Assembly: GCA_036583965.1 (NCBI GenBank)
Contig: JAZBQD010000014.1
Span: forward strand, 983,501 to 1,047,500
DNA: 64,000 nt
Reading direction: 5' to 3'
From: Prunella strophiata
Taxonomy: Eukaryota; Chordata; Aves; Passeriformes; Prunellidae
Below the pieces are notes generated by a model. That model worked only from the letters and a program-made list of their open reading frames with translations. It ran no database searches and was not told the origin of the DNA. The stretch's first letter is position 1. Each line of letters opens with the position of its first letter. Below are positions 28,401 to 43,400 of this stretch, piece by piece. The position numbers were made by a program, and so were the translations under genes.

Positions 28401-31400
28401 TAAGAAAAAGAAAAAAAAAAAAAAAAAGGAAGAAAACTCCTAAAATGGAATTTTATTTCTTTTCTAAAGGCTAATGTAATCTTCCAGTCACTGGACTCCA
28501 GTGCTGGCCCAGTGTGCTAGATTAAAAGGCCTTATTCTACCAGCAATATTCTTCTCCTGCTTTTGCATGAGAAGACTGTAAGCAAGTCACCTCCTAACCC
28601 TTTTTTTTTTTGCTAAGCTAAACAGAGAAGGTCACAGTTTTCAGTTACACTTAGCCTGTAACCTAGAAACCAAATTACCTGCCTAGAAACCTGTCTCAGT
28701 TAAGTACTTGAGAGCTATCAGATGAAGAGGCATTATGAAAGTGCTAAGTATTTAAAACTAGGGAAAATTACCTTTTTAATGACAGACTGTGACCCACAGC
28801 TCTCGGTAGGCTCAGAGTATAAGAATGAAGCTGAGACACTGTAGTTATTTCTTGCTCTTAAATGAAAACCTGAACATTTCTGGGGTTGTACTGGAACAAG
28901 AGACACTCAACCCAGAGAATTAAATGCCTGCAGAGATCAGCCAGTCAATTACTTTACCTGTGTCTCTAAGTGAATGTTGCTTAGTTTATTTTTATAATAC
29001 TAACTTTTTTTTTTTAAAGCTCTGCAAGGTAAAACACTGGTAAGCACTCTGCATGCTCCTCAGAAGAAAACAAGCCTCAAAAATGTCAGTGTAGACACAG
29101 AAAAGTAAATTATGGAAAGCAGAAAAGGTTCAGACTCACAATCAAGAGAATGACTACATAATGTGTGGATGGCAGGCACAAGCTGAGCTCTGCCTGAGCT
29201 CTGAAAAACAGGAGTGTTTATCTCTGGCTCCATGTCACAAGCTAAGACATGATGATCTGTGGAGGCATGTTCTCATGACTCCTGATTGGAGCACTAACAA
29301 AAGCTGCCTACACCCTTCTCCAGGTTAACCTGTCCCTTTTACCTGCCCACACATGCTCTGTGCCAAGTGAAAAACATGTAATGATTCCATCAGCTGGGCC
29401 CAAAAATCAAAATTGCTTCACCTTGCTGTCACTGTGGCCTTTAAGGTGGTCCCACAGCATAACCACAGCTCAGCTCTCAAGTGTGTTTTTGTTCCATCTC
29501 AATAAAATCATCACAGGAGGGGCCTCAGGAGCTCATCCAGTCCAGCCCCTGCCTGAAGCAGGTTCAGCTTCAAGACCAAAGAGGGGATTGTGTCCCCCAG
29601 GGACCTGAGTGGGCTGTGCTCCTTCCCCGTTGATCTGGAACATCACTGCTCATCCTGGGCTACAGCCAGCAACACAAATGATGCCTCTCTGAAGCAGGTA
29701 AAGCACAGATCTGCTCATTAAACCCGTGGAAGAGAGCCAGGGATAAAATATCAGCTGACAGTAATTATTTTTAGGAAGCTGATACAGTTCTCTGAGAATC
29801 AGGACACCCTTGCTTTAGCCTATTTGATTTTACTCACAGGAGGGAGTTACCAGGGCTTCAGCCACTCCAAGCAGGATGTACTGAGGAGCCAGGTGGAAGC
29901 AAGGCATGGAGGAGACCAGGAGAAGCTCCTCGGAGAGAGTCTGCTCCACCTGCGGGAAGCGCTTTCGGTGGATCTCGGAGAAGCCAGCAGCCATCACGGA
30001 AAGAGCAGCAGATAAGTGACCTACAACTGGGTGAAGAGCACAGAGCACTCACCAAGGCTGTACTTACAGGACCATCCTGTCTTTAGAAAGCAGCAAACTC
30101 CTAAGAAATGCAAAAGAAGCTTCCTACCCCCACCCCAAATCATTTTTTCTGAACACCTCAACATGAATAAAGAGTGCTCGCTATGTGTATGTGGCAAAAG
30201 GACACACAGACACAATTTCAGAGTTCAGAACAAATGAGAGAGGAAAAACTTCTCTGAAGACCAAAGACACAAAGAAAATTTTTTTTTTTTTTTGAAGATT
30301 GAGGGAGAAAAGGAAGGAGAAAAGAAAGAAGAGGAAAATTTCGTTCCAGATAAAACAAGAAAAAGGGTAGGAATAAAGCTACCCAGGCAGCAGGAAATTC
30401 TTCCAAAACTCAGATGTATTATAACTACCCCACACTTCACCTGTTGCAGAGAGGATACTATTAAAATACATTTCTTGATCTTGGCAGTATGAAATAATTG
30501 TATCCTCTCAGAAAATAAAAATGCAAAGAACGCACAAGGTTTCCAAGGAAGTCTCTGAGCCTGAGACTTCCTATCTATACTTCTTGTGGTTTGAGTTCCC
30601 ATTGATTTTGACTAAATTTCTCATTTGCCAGCATTTCTAAGCCATAACATTAGGAAAATTTGGTTGCTTTTGACAGTTTTGGCTCAGATACTTAGACTAT
30701 GTTTTTCTTACCAAGTCTTCATGACTGGCAATTGCTACACTTATTAGACTGGACACCAACAGCTTTTGTTTCATATTATAATTATAACATATATACACTT
30801 TGTCTTTTTCAGTGTCACTGATTTTCAGCAGAGATTAAAAACTCAAATAGCTAAGTGGCCTTAGCCTTAGTGTTTTTTGCAGGCCTCTGTGTTTCTTCCT
30901 CAGCACCAAACTCTCACACCCTTCTTCCAGCACACTTTTCCTGTCTGTTCACAGCTTGAAATATCCTACACCTCCACTGCCTAACCTGAGCCTTGGAACT
31001 GTTTAGGCTCCTCTAGTGCTTCATGAGAATATCAATGAATTATTGCTTGAAAATTGATGACAGGAGGGAATTCAACAGTGTTTTCTGGCCAATGCACCTT
31101 ATCAAAGCCAGGTCTAAAGCCCTCAAGGAGTTTCTTGTAGTCATCCAAAGCAAGAGTTCTCCTAGTGAAAAATTATGTTGGTACTGAAGAAACCCCCAGC
31201 AGTTCAGTATTCCTAATAGTGCAACAATCTTGAAGCATTTGCCTTTACTAAAAGCAAACAGACTTCAGAAAAAGGAACCTCTGGGTGTCCAAAAATTTCA
31301 TCTTTTTTCCAAGACTTTAAGTGGCAGAGGAAGAAACAAAGAGCCTTGGAGATACAGTTTTCATCTTTACTCTTCTCCCTTCAGTCCTCTTTGAAACAAG

Positions 31401-34400
31401 AGGCTTGGAATGACTGTCTGAGGCTTTGGTTTCACAGATCAAGTTGTTTTAGTAATATTTAGGGGTGATTCTGGGACAAGTTTCTTTATATTATCTAGAG
31501 ACTGCATTGGACCTTTATGAATAAACCAACAACTATAGAGTAACAGATTACAGTTTTTATGTAGACCCTTAATACAGAGCAACCAGGTATTTCAGTTTTC
31601 TGTGTGGCTCATCCTTGAAAACCTGTTATTCTTAACATGCTGAAAACTTCCAGAAAACTATTTAAATTTCTCCTTCTTACAAGAGCTGAATTAAAATATA
31701 GTTATAGGCTGGCTTAACACCAACTGCCTATTTATACTTCCAATTTTGTTGCTGAAAATAATTGAGAACCTAATTAACTGTTGGCAAAAATATTGGCACT
31801 TAGAGGTCTACCATACTTGCAGGTGCAGTCATATACTTGGATATCTAAAGCCATTGCCTGTACTCACAGGTATTTTTATGCCTCAGGTAGTTTATCACCC
31901 CTAACAGGAGGCTATTTTGATAAATGAACCTATTAAGAACAAACCACTGCATACATTCTACTGCTGTTCAACATAACAGGATAGAACATTAATACTAACT
32001 TGAAATTTCCATGGTTTAAAGGAAAATGATTATCTGAATGTGCTTTTTGTGTTTTAATGCAGATGTTATTTTAAAAACTAGGCTAATTGCAACCTGCTGT
32101 GTTATATGCTTCTGGTTTGTATAAAACTTAATAACACTCTTAATTAGGCTAATTTAGTCAGATTAATACCTCTGTGTGTGTCACTACTCACTGTGCTGCC
32201 TGCCATGGGGCACTGAATTAATAGCAGCACACTGAGAAAATAGCGGTTTATAAATATTTTCATCTGAGGTTTGCAATGCAGGCTGGAAGATAAAAAATGT
32301 AGGAAGTTTAATGAGAATATCTATGAAAGGGAATAGTTTTTAAGTGAATACAGAATGGAAGCTGCTTTACTGCTGGTACTACATGTAGCTGACATCTGAA
32401 GAGTGTTACAGAGGATCCCTCCAGATCCTAGAACATAAGAGGTTTGGGGGCAATTAAAAAACAAATAAATAAAAGAAACCACATCCCTGTCAAGAGAAGG
32501 TAGCCTGACTCTTACTAAAGTTATCAATGCTTCAAGGCTATGAATTTCTCTGGAATGGTTGTCAGTCTGCAACAGGGAAGACTTCCTTTTACCACTTCTG
32601 TGAGAAAGAGGTAACGCTTTAGAGACCCCTATTTTGCTGTGACTGGGGGTACAATGAGGATTTTAATAATGAAAATACTAAAAAAATTGAACATTTATGT
32701 CATATTAGACATTCTAATGAGAACTAATTCTAATGAAAATAGTGCTGGGGAGGAAGGCTGTACCTCTCCAAGTAACCTCCACCTGTGAAATATTCAGCCT
32801 GTTCAATGGGAACAGCAGCCAGTGGTACACACTCATTTGTTTTGCATAGCACTCTATATGTTTTCTTTTGCTCATCCATTCTAAAATAAAACCTATTGCA
32901 CATACAGAATTAGCCCAGTTATTTTTATTTCATTTATGATGCAGAGTCTGGAAGAAACTGTTCTAATAGTAATACAATTTCCCTCTTATGAGTTGCAGTC
33001 CTAACAATAATGCACTTACAGCATAAAAACTACAGAAAAACAAAGCCTTGATTCCCAACTGAGTTATCTGAATCCAAACTCATCATTTTGGGCAACACAT
33101 TTCTCCAGTATCAGAGAGCAACTAACTAAAGGGATTTTTAATTTCTGAAAAAGACTTGGATTGTAAATTAACTTTCCAAAAGCTAATGGATAAAGAAACA
33201 TATAGAAGATAACTAAGTCAAAGTAAATCTCAGGCATAAATAGTTAATACTGCTTCTCTCCAATAGCAATTCCATGGGATGATCCCTGGTTATTTGTGAG
33301 TGTGCCTCAAAATTTTTATTTTTAGAGGAGTCTGTCCTACACAAAACCATACTTTTTTCTTACTATCTGCTAAGTGCTTTCAGGACTATTTTTTTTCAAT
33401 AATTCCTTTGAAACATATTTACTTCTGAGCATCATCCCAAAACAAATCCATCTTAACATTTATAGTCAGATATAATTATCTAGGATCATCCATCACACTG
33501 AAATTTCTCTTTCAAAAACAGAAAGCATAATAAAGCTGTATAAACACATGTATTTTTTTTTTTTCATACCAATGTAAATTGTTGGAGAATGTCCAGTGTT
33601 CTTGGAGCTAAAGAGCCAGGAGTTAATGCACTCCAAAATAGGAACAAGAATCAGCAGGGGCACGATGCTTATCACATTCATCACTGCAACTGGCAAGACA
33701 AATCCACCCAAGTGCAAGTTGGAATTCATGGTTTGGAGATAATATCCTGAAGGAATCTGCATTGAAGGATAAAACCACAATCCATGGATAAGATTTTCAC
33801 TATATTTGGAAACCTCTCCAAGTTTTTCCTTCTGAAGTCACATTAAATCAAATACCTGCTGGCAAAAAAAGGAATAAGCATTCATGAAGAAAGCCTTTCA
33901 GATAATGACAAGATTGTTCTCTGCCAGAACATAACATTTCCCTTTTATAAGATTTTCTCCTACATTTAACAAATTAAGCAACAGTCTAAAAGTTTATTTG
34001 ACCACCCCTATTTAGAGCCATCAGTCAATATACTAAATAATTCCACCCAAAACTTCAGTCACTTTACCCAGACAGTGTTTAACAGATCAGAATCTTAAAA
34101 CAGCAAAATGCAGAGCAATTTGATTTTAGAATTGCAAGGCACAGAGTGATTTTGGACTTATGATTGTGTTCTCGAGGTAGGAGCACTTTGAAATCTACAG
34201 GGAATGAAGATTTGGGTATGGCCTTAGAACCAGCTTAATGCAACTCACAGTCAGGGCACTTTAGGGGACTTCCTTCTACCTGGGGGAACTGAAAACCAAA
34301 GACAAAAAGAAGCAGATGAGGAACCTCCCAGTGGCAGTCAACTGGGTACAATATTAAGTAGATTTGTAAGACTCTCTCACTACAAAAGCAAATAATTCCT

Positions 34401-37400
34401 CCTGCTTGTGTGAGGCTATACAGAAGACCTGCTGAGTTTATAAAAAAGTGTAAAATCAAAATCCTGATGGCTTCTACCAACAGATTTACAGATTTTTTTT
34501 TTCAGTGAGGTTTTTTGTTTGTTTGGGATTTTTTGGAGGAAGCTTGATTAACTAATTTCATGTGCAGCAGGGAGCCATAATCCACTGTATTTTACACAGA
34601 ATGGGAGACTCCAACTTGAGCAATTCACAGAGTACAGTTATGACAGAACTCAATCTAGAACTGGTTTCTTTACTCTGTCTCTGTTTTTTACTGAGTTCTG
34701 GATTCCTGCAGGATCCTGCACACTCTTCAAAATGATCAGTGATTTCAAACCCAGGGAGAATATTGCTGCTTTACAGCTGTCTGAAAATCAATGTGTAGTT
34801 GTTAACTGAGCTCATGTAGGGTTTCTCATCAATGGTTATAGTCAACCCGACCCACTTTGAGTCTGGTTCAGTGCTCAAGAATTACTCAAATGCCAGCTCT
34901 TAAAAATATTTCTCACCTACATTCCACCTCCAAAAGGAAATATAAATTGTGAAAGGGAGAATAAACAATAACAGAATTATGTGTGTTTAGAACTGAGTCA
35001 AATTTTGTTGGTTCCTTTTTTCCAATGCCTATTGCAAATAAGAATTGACTTCTGAATGGGAATTAAAATATCATGAACATGAATCACAGGCACTGAAAGC
35101 TGTTAATAATATGAAGAAAATACCATTAATCTTTACAAAATACACTGATCTATCTCTGAGTTTGAGAAAGAGCCTTAAACTTATTGGAAATTCTGCCAAA
35201 GGATTAATTTCTTTCAGCAATAGAAAGACATCTGTATTTTCTAGATAAATACTTTATAATCAGCTTGATAAATTATAATCTCTCTTTAATTTTCATGTGG
35301 TCACTAATGCATAAACTTGGTCATGTATGTGTGTTTGTTGGTTTTTAATGTTTTTTTTGTTTTGTTTTGTTTTTTGGAATTTTTTGTGCTTTTGTATTGG
35401 GACACACAAGACAGATGATGGACTTTGGACCTGGTTAGCATAAGAGATTTGATAACAGGATGTTTTGGCAAGAACAAACAGCTTTGAAGATTGCAAGAAG
35501 ATTCAATCAGACTGACTTACCAGAAAAAGAAAAATTGCACCAACCTCTGCAAGCAAGAGATGTTGTAATATGTATAAGTTTATGTAATGATTAACCCAAT
35601 TATGGTAGTACAACATTATTTGCCTTCCTAAAATACTAAATAAGCATTTTTACTTCACAATAAATTTAGATTCTTTGGCCATCTCAAAGTCTTCCCCCTC
35701 TCTGCAATTGCTGATACTTTTGGAGGAAAGGGAGGAATTGAGGAGGAAAGAGGAGAAAGAAGAGGCAGATGGATGGGAACATGGAATGATGCTATGAGGA
35801 AGTGTCAGTGAAGCAGTATATGCCACATATTTGTCAGAATTTCCTTAAGCAGCATTTTAACACCAATGAGCAAAAATGAATTTCCGAGTCAGCTCATAAA
35901 CTCATCATTCCAGTTGCCAAAGGGTAAGCTACCTCCAGCTCCTGCTTAGCCAGGATCATCCAGACAGAAAGGAATCTGAAGGAATTGTGTCAGCTTAAGG
36001 AGCTTCTTGACACATTTACATTTATATCACACAAACCTGCTCAGGACAGCCTGACAGAGGGGCTGGGAAAGGACTGGAAACCCACCCACTGCCACTGTAG
36101 GTACAGCAGCCACACAAAAACCAGTCAAAAAACAGTAGGAGAAATATGCAACCAAAACAGCAAATAAAGATTTGCTTCATCCCCACAAAAGTTGAAGGAG
36201 CACTTAGGAAATCGGAAAATTGCATTTTTCAAGAACATTGAGACTGAGTCTCAGTGATGGTAACTGTGACATGGCATCATGAGGAGAGCAGGACTCTCAC
36301 ACAAGATGGTCCAGGCAGTAAAAAGGTTCCAAGAAAGAAGCAGCAAGCTTCTTAATGAGTCTTGACCAAATAAATTGTCATTATTTGAGGAGATCAGAGG
36401 CCACAACAAAGTATATTATTAGGGCACTTAGAGCTTCTTTGCAAGGCTGCTCAGCTGGCAAAGCAACAGCCAGAAAAAACACACCTAGAGAGATGGTGCT
36501 AAACACGCATCAGAGCCTATTTCAAGATTTCTGTTTAAAAGCTGCGTACCCACCTGCATAATGCATGTTCTGTAGAGGATCTGGAAAGTGAACAAGGGGA
36601 AGAGTCTGGCCAGTGACTTTGTGCCCTCCACCTGAGTCTCAGTGTAGTGACCCCCGTGGTTTTCCTTGGCGTGGTCCAGCCAGCTGGCCACGGCTGAGCT
36701 GAGGTAGCGGTAGCGCACGCAGCACGTTTTCAGGGCACTAAAAATCACCCCAAAAGTGGTCAGCAGGGAGCTGTCTGCAAGCAATCAGAGAAGTTAGACA
36801 CGTCTGAACATTGATATGTTTTTACCTGCTGTCAAGATAAACATCTGCCAAGGCAAAATATTTTGGGAGGGAAACTACAAGCTGGTATATTCACCTTTAG
36901 ATCTTTTTAGGGAGGGGAAAGGTAATAACTCTGGATTTTTTAAAAAAAAATTCTTTTTGAACCCAGTTGGTTCACAACCCAGTTGTTACAGAAACAATCC
37001 TGTCCAACGGCCATGGAGAAGAGTTCCTTTTATTACCAGTTCTTTAACACACCACGATGTGTTTCTCTGGTTGAGCAGGTAAAAAACAAAATAAATTAAT
37101 ACTTTCTTTCCATTTACTGAATGTCTGTTGAATGCCTTCTGAAGTCTGGTAGCAAGGGAAGGGCAGTAGTGAAGTGAGAAGGAAAAGGAGTTTAAAAAAC
37201 AGTTGAAGACTTAAGAGAATTTTCATGGAAGAATTTCAAGGCCAGAATTATCATCTCAGGTCTTCCAAGTAGCACACAGGACAAAAGAGGAGTTTCCAGT
37301 CTAGTACTTGGCATATTAAAACCTTATTGACTGGTTACTGGGTTCAGGAATTACCAACTTGTTTCTCAGATGAAATAAAAGCAGAATGAGCACAAAACTG

Positions 37401-40400
37401 TTAGCTTCAGGCTTGGGAATGCAGGTTCATTTACCTTTGGCAAATTGCCATCCATACAAATGGGGGTTGTGGCACTACTATGTTTTTCTGAGTGCTGAAG
37501 CATTACAATAAGTTGAGTAGAAACTTATAAATAAATAAATACTTTCCAAACCCCAAAATGAGCTAAGATTGCAGAATGAAAATGTCTCCCTACTATCTCT
37601 GATGTGGAAATGATTTTCTAGAAATATCCATTGGCACCTACTGGAAGCACTTGCTTTAAAGTACTAAGCAAAGACATTTAATTAGATAAACTAATATTTA
37701 AAACTCCCTGGCTGTGTGGCATTAACCTGCAGAATGTTATCACTATAAAACAAAATCTGAAATAGCATATCAAAACCTGAAAACAGAGTCTTGGTAGACT
37801 TTTTATTGTTCTGTAGGACTGTACTTGGCAACTATTCTCACCATTCATTATAAGTGATGTTTAAGTTTCAGACCTAGATTAATTTAAGAGCAAATCTGAA
37901 GACTAAAAAAAAAAAAAAAAAAAAGTGCAGAATTCCAGAGTGAATAGACTAAGAAGCTAACCACAAAATAAGTGGGACTTTGGGCTCTTCTTATAGCAGA
38001 GTTAGTTTCAGAAGCAAATAAAAGATAAAAGGAAATTTGGTATAAGCGCCATTCCTTGGCAGAGCTTGTAATGAGATGTTTTAAGTTAGAGAAATGTTAT
38101 TTTGCTTTGCCCTACAATGGAGACTGGACATTCACAAAAAGGGAATAAGGAGCACTAATGGGGTGTTACTGCTCTGCAAGGGTTTGAACTCAGTCAGGTT
38201 TGAAATCAGAAGATGCACTGAGTGTCCCATGACGAGCCCAGCAGAGGATCAATAAAGCAGCAGCATGGCTGTGTCCTGGCTCATCTGACCTGGTCTCCAG
38301 CATGGCCATGGCCATCTCCTTTCCTTTGGAATGTGAGGGGTTGGGCAGACAAAAGGTTGAACAAAACATGAGATCAATTCCACCAGCAGAAGGCATATTG
38401 CACCTCTTCCTGCACAGGCAAAGGCTGTGACACATGCCCTGACTTGACAGAAAACATGTTTACCAGAGACTCCTTCCCACTTTTACAGCCTACCCAGAAT
38501 CTCCAGAGGATGGATAGAGTTTCTCACAAACAGATTTTGGAGGGCTAAAACCCCAGGATCTACCACCAAACAGGGCAGAGTTGTAGAAGGAATAGCTTAG
38601 ATATGCAAATCAATTTATTCTGTGAAAGTAATCTCTGAAGATATTTCCTGAGACAGAGCTGCCTCTTACCTGTTTTGGGTTTGTAAATCATTTCACCCCG
38701 AACCATGTGAATTGTGATCATAGCCATAAGCCCAGACACAAATGGGATAAGAAAGCCAAGGTTCCTGGCCACAGACTGCTGGATGTAAGAAATGCTGACA
38801 AAGACCACTGCTGAATTCAAGTTAACCAGCCAATGAAACCTGGAACACAGAGACAAGAGAGAGAGAAAAGTGGAGAGGCTGAATAATATAAAAGCCTTTA
38901 CAGAAGATTAAAACATCCAATTAAAGGCATGGTTAAGTATAGTAATCATGGACAGCATCAGTACCATGCACACATTAGCACAGCAATTAAAACAGATTTT
39001 CACTCAAATGTCTCAGCTCCAAGAGGTATATGATTAAAGTAAGTGTGCTAAGGCAGTAGAGCTGAACAAATTATCAGTCTGGTACTGGAAATATTCTTGT
39101 GGGTGACATTAATTAAATACATCAACATTTACCATTTACACATTTAATATCTGGTAACAAGTTTTGTGTATGAAATATCATCCAATCATATGCTTCAAGA
39201 TTAAGAGAGAAATGTCTTAATGCCACCACCCTTCAGTTAAGAACATTAAAAAATGCAAGAAATATTAAAATTTGATTTATCAGTTATTAGTTGCAAGGCT
39301 CAGCTTGAATTTTTGTTGGCTTCTGGAATATCTTGATAAGGACTTGTCCCAACCCAATTTTCCCTGAGACTGTAATTTGTAGTAGAGGTGCTTCCCAAGT
39401 AAGTACTGAGCCCCTTCTAATCACAGAAGACATCCAAGGGATAAATCACACACTCCTGGAAGCAGATGGCATACCACTAGTGGCAGGCCTAGTGCAGTTT
39501 GGAATCCCTGAAAAGAGCACAATTATTGAGCAGTACTGTCCAAATGTACCACAGATTACAGTCTGGAAACAACTGCCAGAAGAGATTCCTCTGCCTTTGC
39601 TGGAGCCATAGCAAAATGGTTTCATTTAAAGGTGAAATACACAATTACAAAGATTAATACATATTATTGGAAGAAGAAAAGCTTATTTTCTTGTTCAGTG
39701 CCACTTCTGCATCATGCATGCTGTTTGAACTTGAATATTTGGGCTAATGAATCTAGAATTATCTCCTCAGTGACAAAAGATTTGGAATTATGTTACTGGA
39801 TGATGATTAAGCTGGAGGGATTTTGTACATAAAAATATTGACCCATTCAACTAAAGCTTTTAAAAAATATAATTACATGACTCGTTTGGCTAGAACTTGT
39901 GTAAAAGTTTTGAATCAATTCTTAACTGACAATTGTTAAGTTAGAAGCTTCAGTGGCTGTTTTCCAAACTTTTTAAAGAGTTGTGCCTGAGCTACCCAAA
40001 GTCCTGACATTCTTCATGACTCTATGAGTGTTCAGGCTGGATTTAGGAGCATCCAAAGGAAACCCTTTTTCATACAAAATAAAAAAAAAAAACACAACCA
40101 AAAAAACCAACCTTTTCCTGACTTTTTTTTAAGAATTATTTCTTTCTGCATGCAAGAAAACCCTTTTTCATACAAAAAAAAAGAGAAGGAAAAACAGGAA
40201 AGCATTTTCATTTTTCACTGCTGCATAGCAACATACTTTATGACAGAGATGCAAAGTTCCTCTTACAAAATTGAGAAGAAAAAAAACCCCAACCGATGTG
40301 TTCAGCAATCCCTATGGCCAAAACAACAAAGATGAACTAACCTCAACAACTATACCAGAATTCTGGGCTGTGCTCATACTGTACTGTAAAAAACAGAAAA

Positions 40401-43400
40401 GTATTCAGGCCTTTATTACATAAAGAGTCTCAGAGTTCACATCAGGGCATGGCAGATTAGTTAGATACATCAAGCTGAATATTCTGTCCAGTTTTGCAGG
40501 GAGGAGTTCCTTCCTGAAATTTCAGCACTCTGAGGCCTCTTCACAATGAGAGCTAAAAGCCAACTTAACAAGTTCATTTCAACAATGCAGTGCAGATACA
40601 AACTTAAATGCTACAAGCCCACATAAACCTAAAACTCTTCTTAAAACATTTTACAGGAATGCATTTGTGGTGAAAACTTTAAAGAAGTAACATCCAGGTG
40701 ATTCTTATTGAAAAGCATTGTTTAAGTTTATGCATCTTTGGAGGAGGAGGTCAGATTTCTCAGAATGACTGTGGAGTTCTCTGCAAAAACAAAGTGGGAG
40801 AAAAAATCCCAAAGAGGTAGAAAAAGTTTTTAAAAATTCCAAGTAAAGTGCATTGAGGAAAATGACAAATTGATCTGCAATATGTAGAAACAAAACAGAG
40901 AGAGTGGGGGTGGAAAACACCATTGGTCCCATGTTCTCTGCAGCTTTTTACAAGTCAGTAAGACAAGATACAGCTCTGCTCATTCTCTCTGTACCCTTTG
41001 CTCTTATTCTCTGCCCCTACAGACAGAATGCACTTCTCCTGCTGCAAAACAGACCCGGTCCATAACCTTAACCCTGGAAATGCAGAAGGCCCTAGAAAAA
41101 TTTAATCCAACAGAATCCAATTTGCTTCTTCACTTAGGATTGGTATATTCTATTTATTTATGGGGTCAGAGCCATAGTACATACTGCATCTTAGAACCAA
41201 GCTATAAGATGTGTCAATTCAATCCTTCAAGAAGGATTGAACTAGAAAACAGGTAGCTGACAGGACTTTTAACCCAATTTTTAATTCAATAATTCTGGTT
41301 GCTTAAAGGGAGCTTGCTTAAGACCAGACTCAAATTCATCAAGAGCATGCCATCCCATTTTATACCATTTTAAAATTCAGTCCCATGACAAGAGAGAACA
41401 GGCTACCAAGAAAAAGTGAATATATTATGAGGGGTTTAATGAGATTAAAAATGCTTAGAATGAACCCCCACATTTTTCTAAATTTTGAGATTGCATTCCA
41501 GATCCCCTCCTTGGGTGCCAGTGCAAAAATTAAATTTTTTTGAATTATAAATGTGCCTTTCTTGATATTTCCAAAGTTTCAAGAACTGACCCATTTGGAT
41601 TCCCCCAAGGAACTTTTTATTCGTATTTTATCTCCTTTGTAATCAACACTGAGAAATGTCACTTTGATTAAACACAATTCTGAATGGCTAAGACCACAGT
41701 ACAATAAACTCTCCAGAGCTATCCTTCAGAACAACTGATTGCTCTCCAGTCTTAATCCCCCAGAGTCTTATTTAATCAAAATCATGTTGCTAATTAAGGA
41801 TTAAAACTCAGAATAGAGTAAAAAGGAAGGATTTTTTTTCCTCTTCTCTCCTATGGGCAGGTCAAGGAGGCAGAATCTGCTCTAAGGAACTAAACAGTCT
41901 CATCCACCTTTGGTAAAGCTATTTTATTCACTGAAGTTTGGATTTAATTCAAAACTCCTTGATATTAACATAATTGGAGGAAAAAAGAATAGCCAGGAAA
42001 GCCATTCCCAAAGGAGGAGAGATCTGATTCACCAGGATCTTCATTGATTCTTCAGCATTGCATTGTTAATATGCAAATGTGCTCAGTTTTTATTTTAATA
42101 ACCATGCATGCAAAGGAGAATAAATGGGGCAGTTTGGGGCTTTCTTTCACCCTGCCTGGAAGCAGGAATATGGAGAGTCCCACTGCATGTTTTAACCAGA
42201 AAATATAACATTCTGTAGGGGAGAGTTCAGAGGGGGAAAATAAGGGCAAACAAACCATCAAAAATTGCCTCTGTGATGCATGGAGAAAGAAACAATTCAT
42301 ATTATAAAAAAAAAAAAAAATTGAAAAATCCAAACCCTGACTTTTATGAACCATTTTGAGAGCAATTATTCCTAAAGAATAATAATTAAAAAAAAAAAAA
42401 ATCAACCAAAATACAAATACTAAGTGGTTTATCAGATGCCAGAACTTGGCATTGTTTCAGCAGCAAAACTGAAACAATACAGCAGATCCCTGCCACTGAG
42501 TTTAGTTTGAGACAACTCACAACCCTGACTTCCAGCTGCCTGTCACTACTAAAAATTTACCCTGATGTAAATCCCAACATATCATTGAATTTTGCCACTG
42601 TTAGGGAGCAACAGCAAAATATCCTAAAGGCAGAAAACCACACGGAGTATGTTGTTCCAACAGCAAAAATGTTAGCAAGTCTTTTGAGTATTTAGGCAAA
42701 TTGTTTAATCCTGAAAACTCTGACTGAGCACTTCCGTAGGAGGCCAAAATAGATTATCATCTACTAGCAAAAGGAAAAAAAAGTCAGGAAAAGTTTTAAC
42801 TCTTGTAAACTCTTCCAAAAATCTCAAAGTTCTGCCATTAAAAACGAAACATGAAACCCACCATGCACAGAATCTTTGAAATTCAAGGCAATGCTCTATC
42901 ACTCCCGACAGATATTTCGCCAACACTAAATTACCAACCAGTTGAAAAACGAAAGCAGCTCCTTTGGCCCACAGTCCTCGAGGCTGTAGGCACTCAGTGG
43001 GCACACAATGGCTCTTATGCCTCCCATTCCCAGGCTGGCTGTGAGCAGTGCAAAGTAGAAGATGATTTTCTGCTCCCTTTTGGGCAGGGTGAGGAGGATG
43101 TGTCGCCTGTCGATGTGAACGTCTTCAAAGGGGAATGACACCACAGGTAACAGTGCTGTGCCTGGAATGCAAAGAAAATTGTCATCTGAAAGGAATTAGA
43201 ACCAAATCAGTAAGACTTGTATTTTTTTAGAGTAGTATGTTTTATGCAGGTATGAAAAGACAGATGGAAAAGCAAATATAAACAACAGAAAATGTAAAGA
43301 GGGAGAGGCATAATTCTGTAGAGAGGCAAAAACTTTCTGAATGTTGCTATGTAATGCAATACCACTCTGGACCTCTGAGAAACCAAATCTCCTCTGAAGT

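Larger units (their letters stand above)
25331..29837 (-). other. SLC15A5 intron 6
   Basis: This 4507-nt intron, phase 1, has a GTGAGT donor. It holds two CR1 fragments (about 27339-27705 and 29508-29600), an A18 run near 28411-28428, and at its 3' end the 423-bp A/C-only tract. A good branch-point match TTAAC (plus 25359-25363) lies right at the tract edge, about 29 nt from the acceptor. Confidence 0.85.
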
